Source of the DNA: Enterococcus sp.
GTDB taxonomy: Bacteria > Bacillota > Bacilli > Lactobacillales > Enterococcaceae
Direction: 5' to 3'
DNA: 60,641 nt
NCBI RefSeq assembly: GCF_022711995.1
Contig: NZ_JALAHI010000075.1
Coordinates: 1-60,641, forward strand
Position 1 is the stretch's first letter; every line of letters starts with the position of its first letter. The notes below the pieces were generated by a model. The model had not been told where the DNA came from. It did not search any database and saw only the letters and a program-made list of their open reading frames with translations. A program made the position numbers and the translations under genes. This document shows, piece by piece, positions 15,970-21,812 of the stretch.

Positions 15970-17333
15970 TAATTGTCACCTGCTTTCTTTTGCAAGTAGG
16001 CTTGCAGTTTTTTATCGATTTCTGCCTGACGTTCTGGGGATAATCTCGTTTCTTCGACTGGTTTTTCAGCCCAGCTCGGCAGTTTTTCTTCGCGAATAAT
16101 TTTTTTGGCAGCCGTTTGCGGCCGTGTGCGTTTCTCTTTGGCTGATTTAACTAGATCCCGCACATGTTTGATCGCTTCCTCAGCAGTTTTCACTTGCAGT
16201 TCTGACCATTGCGCTGCAATGTTATTGACATAATTGGCGGATAGGGCTGCATTGTTTTGGACCACTAATACATAATGAATCAATACATTGATTACACTAT
16301 TGGATAATGGGGAGCGTTCCACTAAGCTTTTTAGCAGCCACTGCTCGGAGTCTGTCACAAAGCTCTTCTTTTCGTCTTTGATTGCTTTCAAAAAAGCCAT
16401 TGGCGCATTGTTCTCACTTTCGCGGATCAAAGCTAGATCATTGTCGCTATACCCATTTTGTTTGAGAGTATTAAATCGGCGAATTTCTTCATCCGAATTA
16501 GGATCTTGCTTGGTGGCCGTCTTAGTAAAACGTGTCCGTGCTTTTTGCAGAACCAGTTGTTCCAATGCCTTTTGATCAATTTTTCCAGTGGTCAATGAAA
16601 CTGAATCTGCCATCAAATCTAGTAGTTCCAGCACATCATAGCCATAGAGTGAATGGTAAAGAGTTATCTTTTGCCGGAAAGGTTTATCAAAATTATCTGC
16701 ACGGATATAGCGGCGTTGGGCTTCATAAAGAAGAAAATCCCAATCAAGAAGTTGCTCATCCAACACAAGCCCGCTGCTGGTATCTTGGAATTTCTGACTG
16801 ATCTGTTGCAGCTCTTCTTCATTTGCTGAAAATTGTTGCGTATCCAAGCGATAAGCATCCATAAAAGATGCGGTTACTTCCTGATAGCCTGCTTCTTGCC
16901 ACTTCGCTGGTTGAAACAATGAGACGAGTTGCCGAAACTTTCGCTCTCCCACGTGATTCAACAATAAGAAGCTGTATAGTTCATCTTGAAAAAAATCACT
17001 GGCATGGACCGGTTCTTGCAAATGATACAAAAAGGTCATGCCTAATTCAGCATCGTCTTTTTCAAATGTTTTGAGTAAGCCAATCCCCTCTAACTTATTA
17101 CGTGCTTGGATAAAACGTTGTAAGCCAACATTCATCGCATTTAAAATATCTAAATGAATAAACTCGCTTTCTTGTGGATCCTGTTGATCAGCCACGAGTG
17201 TCAGATAAAGTGCCAATGCATCACTTTCGATGATTGGCTGATAGAGATGAATCAGTGCATCCTTCCCTTCAGTTGTTAGTGGACGACTTTTGAAAACACG
17301 ATAGAGCTGATTTGGTAAGATGTTGCCCACCAT
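15969..17333 (-). CDS. dnaB: Replication initiation and membrane attachment protein DnaB
   Basis: This 454-residue protein is the Gram-positive DnaB/DnaD-family primosome component, not the helicase of that name in E. coli. It has an N-terminal winged-helix-like region (ALIHLYQPIIESDALALYLT) and a C-terminal DnaD-like domain that includes the YSDNDLALIRES region, followed by a basic tail (about 395-454). It helps load helicase at oriC and at restart forks. GGAGGT lies 6 nt before ATG. The gene sits between nrdR (11-nt gap) and dnaI (1-nt overlap). Confidence 0.93.
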   Translation of the reverse strand: MVGNILPNQLYRVFKSRPLTTEGKDALIHLYQPIIESDALALYLTLVADQQDPQESEFIHLDILNAMNVGLQRFIQARNKLEGIGLLKTFEKDDAELGMTFLYHLQEPVHASDFFQDELYSFLLLNHVGERKFRQLVSLFQPAKWQEAGYQEVTASFMDAYRLDTQQFSANEEELQQISQKFQDTSSGLVLDEQLLDWDFLLYEAQRRYIRADNFDKPFRQKITLYHSLYGYDVLELLDLMADSVSLTTGKIDQKALEQLVLQKARTRFTKTATKQDPNSDEEIRRFNTLKQNGYSDNDLALIRESENNAPMAFLKAIKDEKKSFVTDSEQWLLKSLVERSPLSNSVINVLIHYVLVVQNNAALSANYVNNIAAQWSELQVKTAEEAIKHVRDLVKSAKEKRTRPQTAAKKIIREEKLPSWAEKPVEETRLSPERQAEIDKKLQAYLQKKAGDN

Positions 17334-17344
17334 TCAGGGACCTC

Positions 17345-17845
17345 CTATTCCTCTTGATTCTCTGTTGTTTCTTGTGGTTCGGTCGGATCTTTGGCTTTTT
17401 CAACAATGTCTTGCAATTCTTTCAAGAAGACTGACATATCTTTGAATTGACGGTAGACACTCGCAAAACGAATGTAGGCGATCTCATCTAAATCGACTAA
17501 ATCTTCCATGACATATTCACCAATCATTGTTGTTGAAACTTCATTTTCACCTAATCCACGCACACGATTCTCCACGTGATCAACGATTGTTTCCATTTGT
17601 TCCATTGTAACAGGTCTTTTTTCGGCTGAGCGAATCAACCCTCTTAATATTTTTTCACGATTAAATTCTTCACGAGCGCCATTTTTCTTGATCACTAATA
17701 GAGGCGCTTCTTCAATTCGTTCAAATGTAGTAAAGCGATAACCACAGTTTTCACACTCGCGGCGGCGGCGAATCACGCGACCATCGTCGGCTTGGCGGCT
17801 ATCGATCACTCGAGAATTGTTATGATGACATTTTGGACATTGCAT
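17345..17845 (-). CDS. nrdR: Transcriptional repressor NrdR
   Basis: This 166-residue repressor of ribonucleotide reductase genes senses ATP/dATP. The N-terminal zinc ribbon uses Cys3, Cys6, Cys31 and Cys34 ([18 protein letters not shown]...[12 protein letters not shown]). The ATP-cone domain covers about 49-139. The acidic C-terminal tail from about 150 is longer than in many orthologues. It opens the nrdR-dnaB-dnaI operon, linking dNTP supply with replication initiation. Confidence 0.97.
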   Translation of the reverse strand: MQCPKCHHNNSRVIDSRQADDGRVIRRRRECENCGYRFTTFERIEEAPLLVIKKNGAREEFNREKILRGLIRSAEKRPVTMEQMETIVDHVENRVRGLGENEVSTTMIGEYVMEDLVDLDEIAYIRFASVYRQFKDMSVFLKELQDIVEKAKDPTEPQETTENQEE

Positions 17846-17910
17846 AGTTCCACCCCGTTCTCTCTTCCGTGTCTCGAATAATGGCGAGACAGCGGTGATT
17901 CATATGGTTA

Positions 17911-17919
17911 ATTATAACA
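17911..17919 (-). promoter_or_regulatory. Extended -10 promoter of the nrdR operon
   Basis: On the minus strand TGTTATAAT is an extended -10 box about 65 nt before the nrdR start. No clear -35 or NrdR box pair is visible. Confidence 0.5.
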
Positions 17920-18011
17920 TGAAATTCTTTTATCTAATAGGTAAAGTCTTTCAAGCGAAAGAAATAATACAAATTTAAATAATGTGACTGTTGTTTTTTT
18001 CGCTATAATAG

Positions 18012-18038
18012 AAAAACGGCAGAATCAAATTCTGCCGT
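18012..18038 (-). terminator. Terminator of the FusB-type gene
   Basis: A perfect 10-bp stem, ACGGCAGAAT with ATTCTGCCGT, has a 3-nt loop and is followed on the minus strand by TTTTT. Confidence 0.85.
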
Positions 18039-18042
18039 CGCC

Positions 18043-18684
18043 TTATCTCATTTGTAGGAGAGTCACGAATTCGTCAAGTTTTTCCCGTTGCTCCATTTGA
18101 TGGTTGCATTGTTCGCTATCTCGACAAATATAGTTGCCCCGTTTCGTATACGTTCCGTCGCCGCTGCTTTTTGTCAAGGAAAGAAACATAGAAACCGTTG
18201 ACTCATGCTGGCAGATTGGACAGATGCCTTTTTTTACTTCCGTTGATAAATGGCCATAAAGACCTTGATAGCCTTTTTGTCCTTTTACAATCAACAGTTT
18301 GCTTTGACTCCCAATATCATCCCAAGCAAGATAAGTATAATCGCGAAGATCCATTTGAGAGAAATCAGGAACTTTCAATTTTTTTACTTTTCGAAAGAGT
18401 TTCTCTGTTTGTTTGACTGAAGGCACTTGGAAAGGTTGAACATAGCTTTTTAGCTGATCAAGAACCCCCATACTTTTTGACATCGTCATAGAAGAATCAA
18501 AGAACTGACGGATCAAGGATTGGGCATTTTCGTCATCTGCTGAAAAAAAGGGTTGAATAGCTTCTTCGGTCAATTGTTCAACCGTTCGAATCGTATGACA
18601 ATCATTGACAGACTGATAGGTCCGGACTAGTTGTTGGATTTGATGCTTAATGAAATTAAACTGATAGGGTTCGATGGTGGTCAT
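18043..18684 (-). CDS. EF-G-binding protein, FusB/FusC family
   Basis: This 213-residue protein matches FusB/FusC proteins along its length. It has the N-terminal helical domain (MTTIEPYQFNFIKHQIQQL), the central FQVPSVKQTEKLFRKVKKLK region, and a C-terminal treble-clef zinc finger with CPIC...ICRDSEQC ligands. FusB-type proteins bind EF-G and free it from the ribosome when fusidic acid traps it, so they give resistance. I chose ATG 18684 because the family aligns from there; ATG 18696 is also in frame. The gene has its own perfect promoter, a leader ORF and a terminator, and shows no sign of a mobile element. It looks like an intrinsic chromosomal copy. The drug phenotype is not proven. Confidence 0.9.
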   Translation of the reverse strand: MTTIEPYQFNFIKHQIQQLVRTYQSVNDCHTIRTVEQLTEEAIQPFFSADDENAQSLIRQFFDSSMTMSKSMGVLDQLKSYVQPFQVPSVKQTEKLFRKVKKLKVPDFSQMDLRDYTYLAWDDIGSQSKLLIVKGQKGYQGLYGHLSTEVKKGICPICQHESTVSMFLSLTKSSGDGTYTKRGNYICRDSEQCNHQMEQREKLDEFVTLLQMR

Positions 18685-18785
18685 GATGGATCTCATTCCT
18701 CTCTTTAATAAACAAAAGATTTCTACTGATAATAACCTCTGACCACAGTCAAGGACAATGCAGAATTCAGCATTTGTTGACCACC
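18676..18785 (-). promoter_or_regulatory. Candidate translational attenuator of the FusB-type gene
   Basis: The start region of the gene, TGACCACC (18683-18676), is perfectly complementary to GGTGGTCA at the leader's ribosome binding site (18785-18778). Seven of its bases also pair with GTGGTCA inside the leader ORF (18746-18740). Either pairing would hide the initiation codon, and a stalled leader ribosome would relieve the second. The complementarity is seen; regulation is inferred and agrees with the translational attenuation proposed for plasmid fusB. Confidence 0.55.
18723..18773 (-). CDS. 16-codon leader peptide of the FusB-type gene
   Basis: The minus-strand ORF encodes MLNSALSLTVVRGYYQ and ends with TAG. 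Its ATG (18773-18771) lies about 10 nt after TAGGAGG, a stronger ribosome binding site than that of the downstream gene. It sits about 45 nt after the predicted transcription start and 39 nt before the FusB-type start. The size, strong initiation and position match regulatory leader peptides. I do not recognise the sequence as a known stalling peptide. Confidence 0.65.
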   Translation of the reverse strand: MLNSALSLTVVRGYYQ

Positions 18786-18822
18786 TCCTAAGCTTTCCTT
18801 TTTTTATGGAAAGACAACCGCT

Positions 18823-18851
18823 ATTATAGTTTTTCCTTCTACAAATGTCAA
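18823..18851 (-). promoter_or_regulatory. Consensus sigma-A promoter of the FusB-type gene
   Basis: TTGACA (18851-18846) and TATAAT (18828-18823) are both perfect and separated by 17 nt. It is one of the strongest promoters in the window, which suits control by attenuation rather than at initiation. Confidence 0.85.
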
Positions 18852-18956
18852 ACTTTCTAAAGCAGATGAATCCACTGCTTGGCCAAATCCATGCGCCTTA
18901 TTTACTTTCCATGGAAAAGAATGGCAATTTCTAAAAGAAGCATTCTTTTTTGCAGA

Positions 18957-18985
18957 AAAAAACTCTAGAACCTGTCTAGAGTTTT
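18957..18985 (-). terminator. Terminator of the CsbD-like gene
   Basis: AAACTCTAGA pairs with TCTAGAGTTT around a 5-nt loop, with a run of T after it on the minus strand. The stop codon TAG lies inside the stem. Confidence 0.85.
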
Positions 18986-19308
18986 TCTTCGATTCCTGTA
19001 TAGTGTTTCAAATGGTCCGCATCTCGTCGTTCGTTAGAAGAGATTTGGGCAGCATCTGTGTCTTCGTTTTCATTTAACAGACGATCCGCACCGAGAGTTT
19101 CCGGTGTTTTATCTCCAGGTTGAGCATCTAATTCATCATGTCGGTCTTCAATTTCATCTACCCGTTGTTGTCGATGATCTTTTTTGGCTTTGGCTTCATC
19201 TGCCTGTTCTTTTCCTGCATGTTCCATTTTTTCGTTATTGATCCATTCACCAATTTTTTCTTTAGCAGAACCAACAATTACATCTTTTTCGTCTTTCAAT
19301 GTTCCCAT
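18976..19308 (-). CDS. CsbD-like stress protein
   Basis: This 110-residue, very hydrophilic protein starts with a CsbD-type segment (VIVGSAKEKIGEWINNEKMEHAGKEQAD split over residues 11-38), rich in Lys, Glu and Ala. A charged tail of about 65 residues with no recognised domain follows. CsbD proteins accumulate under general stress in Bacillus, where sigma-B controls them; enterococci lack sigma-B. Here a sigma-A promoter is seen (TTGTCA, 17 nt, TATGCT at 19358-19330). AAAGGAGG precedes the ATG. The protein is probably intrinsically disordered; its biochemical role is unknown. Confidence 0.75.
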   Translation of the reverse strand: MGTLKDEKDVIVGSAKEKIGEWINNEKMEHAGKEQADEAKAKKDHRQQRVDEIEDRHDELDAQPGDKTPETLGADRLLNENEDTDAAQISSNERRDADHLKHYTGIEEKL

Positions 19309-19329
19309 GATGATTCCTCCTTTTTTATT

Positions 19330-19358
19330 AGCATAGCAAGAATTCCTGCGATTGACAA
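19330..19358 (-). promoter_or_regulatory. Promoter of the CsbD-like gene
   Basis: Minus-strand TTGTCA (19358-19353) and TATGCT (19335-19330) are separated by 17 nt, about 22 nt before the start codon. Confidence 0.6.
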
Positions 19359-19387
19359 AAGATACGTATGCGCTTCATTACCCGCTA

Positions 19388-19396
19388 TGGTATACT
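19388..19396 (+). promoter_or_regulatory. Extended -10 promoter of the orphan ABC ATPase
   Basis: TGGTATACT is an extended -10 about 40 nt before the ATG at 19437. It lies 30 nt from the divergent CsbD-like promoter. Confidence 0.5.
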
Positions 19397-19436
19397 TAAC
19401 CATAATTTTCAGAATATTCGCTAAAAGGAGTTTCTT

Positions 19437-20222
19437 ATGGACATTTTAAAATTTGAAGATATCCAGTTGATCCGAAAAGAAACTGTGCTATTACAAGATA
19501 TCAACTGGCAAATTTGTAAGAATCAACATTGGGCGCTGCTAGGATTAAATGGTGCCGGCAAAACGTTGTTGCTCCAACTGATCAATGGGATGATTTGGCC
19601 AACTTCTGGGAAGCGGCAGGTTCTAGGCCAAGTCTATGGCAAAACGTCTGTACCTGATCTGCAGCGGCGTATTGGCTGGGTAAGTTCGACTTTACAAGAG
19701 AAGATTCCGGCAAAACAAGCCGCAGAATTGGTGGTTTTATCAGGAAAATTTGCTAGTATCGGTATTTATGAAGACTATCAAGAAAAAGACTTGAATCAGG
19801 CCAAGGACATTCTTTGTTCAACAGGCGACAGTTCATTGATCGGCAAGGCATTTCAGCAGTTGTCTCAAGGTGAACGGCAGTTGGTTCTCATCAGTCGTGC
19901 ATTAATGGCTAATCCGGAGTTGTTGATTTTAGATGAACCTTGTAATGGATTGGATCTTTTTGCTCGTGAAGAGCTGCTAAGTCGAATCAACGAAATGGCA
20001 AGCAACCAATCACTCACATTGATTTATGTGACGCATCATACAGAAGAGATTCTGCCGATTTTTGATCACCTCATGATGCTAAAAAACGGGAAAATCCATG
20101 CTGCTGGTAAGCGCCAGCAAATTTTTAATGAAAAGACGTTGTCAGCTTTTTATGAAAAACCAGTCGCTTTCTATCCTATGTCTTCCCACCGTTTAGCCGT
20201 TTTACCTAAGACTTCAAGATAA
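19437..20222 (+). CDS. ABC transporter ATP-binding protein, YlmA-like
   Basis: This 261-residue single ABC domain has Walker A GLNGAGKTLLL near residue 36, Q-loop region GWVSSTLQEK near residue 77, signature LSQGERQLVLISRAL near residue 142, Walker B LLILDEPCNGLD near residue 162, and switch His in THHTEEILP. The sequence resembles Bacillus YlmA, an orphan ATPase with no known permease. No permease gene is adjacent here either: the gene stands alone between the CsbD-like gene and coaE. AAAGGAG is 8 nt before ATG. Its partner and substrate are unknown. Confidence 0.8.
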   Translation: MDILKFEDIQLIRKETVLLQDINWQICKNQHWALLGLNGAGKTLLLQLINGMIWPTSGKRQVLGQVYGKTSVPDLQRRIGWVSSTLQEKIPAKQAAELVVLSGKFASIGIYEDYQEKDLNQAKDILCSTGDSSLIGKAFQQLSQGERQLVLISRALMANPELLILDEPCNGLDLFAREELLSRINEMASNQSLTLIYVTHHTEEILPIFDHLMMLKNGKIHAAGKRQQIFNEKTLSAFYEKPVAFYPMSSHRLAVLPKTSR

Positions 20223-20260
20223 AAAGACACCGACAGCCCCTTTCTCCTAAAAATCATTTC

Positions 20261-20300
20261 CAAGCACGCTTTATTTGGCTGTCCAAACAAAGCGTGCTGA
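20261..20300. terminator. Long hairpin between convergent genes, possible terminator
   Basis: AGCACGCTTT (20263-20272) and AAAGCGTGCT (20290-20299) are perfect complements. An inner TTTGG ctgt CCAAA extends the stem. It lies between the convergent ABC ATPase and coaE genes but lacks a strong T run on either side. Confidence 0.5.
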
Positions 20301-20364
20301 GAGTGGTTGAATAGGAATGCGTTGGCTCCAGCCGATGTCTTTTTTGAATGTACTTGGTTCTTCT

Positions 20365-20958
20365 TTATTTTTTTCTTTTTGCCAACCAACTCTGAACTTG
20401 CCCTCGCGTCTCTTCCTTGCTTCCTTGATTATCAAAAAGGATATCTGCACGTTTGCGCTTTTCTTCGATGGGCATTTGACTGCGTATTCGCTGCTGGGCT
20501 TCGGTTTCTGTTAAGTGGTCTCGCTTCATTAGTCGCTGCAGCTGGATCGCTTCCGGAAGATAGACCACCGCTACTTGATCTAGCAGTGTCTCATAACCTG
20601 TTTCATACAATAAAGGAATATCTACGATCACTAGATCGGCTTTTGCTTTCACTTCTTCAATCTGTCGTAAGATTTCTTTACGGATAAATGGCCCCAATGT
20701 GCGGTTTAACAATTCTCGTTGCTTGTCATCCGCAAAAATGATTTTCCCTAATTTTTTTCGAGCTAGTGTGCCGTCGGGATTGATGATCTCTGAGCCAAAA
20801 ACAGCTTTGATTTTTTCAAGTCCGGGCATCCCTGGCTCCACCACTTCGCGAGCAACGATATCCGCGTCAATGATTGGGATACCTGCTTCCGCAAAACACT
20901 TCACAACAGTACTCTTCCCTGTAGCAATCCCGCCAGTTATCCCTAAAACCAAACTCAT
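20365..20958 (-). CDS. coaE: Dephospho-CoA kinase
   Basis: This 197-residue P-loop kinase phosphorylates the 3'-OH of dephospho-CoA, the last step of coenzyme A synthesis. It has Walker A GITGGIATGKST (residues 6-17), the DADIVAREVVEPG motif near residue 31, and the VVDIPLLYET segment near residue 106. The start overlaps the mutM stop by 4 nt (ATGA), so translation is coupled. polA-mutM-coaE is a conserved Firmicutes operon; the preceding step, coaD, lies elsewhere in this window (33436). Confidence 0.96.
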   Translation of the reverse strand: MSLVLGITGGIATGKSTVVKCFAEAGIPIIDADIVAREVVEPGMPGLEKIKAVFGSEIINPDGTLARKKLGKIIFADDKQRELLNRTLGPFIRKEILRQIEEVKAKADLVIVDIPLLYETGYETLLDQVAVVYLPEAIQLQRLMKRDHLTETEAQQRIRSQMPIEEKRKRADILFDNQGSKEETRGQVQSWLAKRKK

Positions 20959-21797
20959 CTTTCAGCCTCCATATGCAATCGTTGACAAGTGGGACAATAA
21001 TGAGTCCCGCGCTGAGCGACTTTTGTTTTCACAATGGGGGTACCGCAACGAACACAAGGTTTGCCTGTTTGTCCATAAACGTGTAGAGAAACTTGGAAAT
21101 GCCCAGCCTCACCTAACGCATTCAAATAGGTCCGAATCGTTGTACCTCCTGCTTCCACTGCTCGTGCTAAGACATCAATGATCCCCCGATGCAGCAATGC
21201 AATTTCTGCTTCATTCAGTGTCGCTGCCGGTTGTTCGGGGTGGATCTTTGCTTCCCATAAGGCTTCATCAACATAGATATTGCCTAGTCCTGTCACAAGT
21301 TTTTGATCCAAAAGCAATGGTTTGATGGCTTTTTTGGATTTTTTTAGGTCTCGGGAAAAGTCTGCCAGCAAGAATAATTCTGGCAATGGTTCCGGTCCTA
21401 GCTGCATGATTCCTTTATACTTGCTACTCTTATCTTTTTCTACTAAGGTCATCCGACCGAATTTGCGAACATCCCGATAATGCAGCTGGCTGCCATCCGT
21501 AAAATGAAAAATCACATGGGTGTGCTTACCTGGTACCGCATCTTTTTCAAAAAATTCATACTTGCCTTCCATGCGTAAATGGGAAATCAAATCATAATCC
21601 GTCAATTTGAAAATCAAGAATTTGCCTCGACGATCAAAAGCTAGAAATTGTTGTCCTTTTAGCATCGCTACAAAAATCGGTACTTCTGGTGATTCAATGA
21701 TCCGGGGCCAACGGATCTCCATTTCGCTGATGGTTTTATTTAAAATCAGTTTCTCTAGCCCTCTGCGAACTGTTTCTACTTCTGGTAATTCTGGCAC
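20955..21797 (-). CDS. mutM: Formamidopyrimidine-DNA glycosylase
   Basis: This 280-residue bifunctional base-excision enzyme removes 8-oxoguanine and formamidopyrimidines and nicks the abasic site. The mature N-terminus PELPEVETVRRGL supplies the catalytic Pro and Glu. The H2TH region follows (LLLDQKLVTGLGNIYVDEAL), then the C-terminal zinc finger C.RCG...YCPTCQ. The start codon is GTG, not ATG: GAGGTGAAATGTT precedes GTG CCA GAA. It lies 15 nt after polA and overlaps coaE, so repair functions are co-expressed. Confidence 0.96.
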   Translation of the reverse strand: MPELPEVETVRRGLEKLILNKTISEMEIRWPRIIESPEVPIFVAMLKGQQFLAFDRRGKFLIFKLTDYDLISHLRMEGKYEFFEKDAVPGKHTHVIFHFTDGSQLHYRDVRKFGRMTLVEKDKSSKYKGIMQLGPEPLPELFLLADFSRDLKKSKKAIKPLLLDQKLVTGLGNIYVDEALWEAKIHPEQPAATLNEAEIALLHRGIIDVLARAVEAGGTTIRTYLNALGEAGHFQVSLHVYGQTGKPCVRCGTPIVKTKVAQRGTHYCPTCQRLHMEAER

Positions 21798-21812
21798 AAC
21801 ATTTCACCTCAT

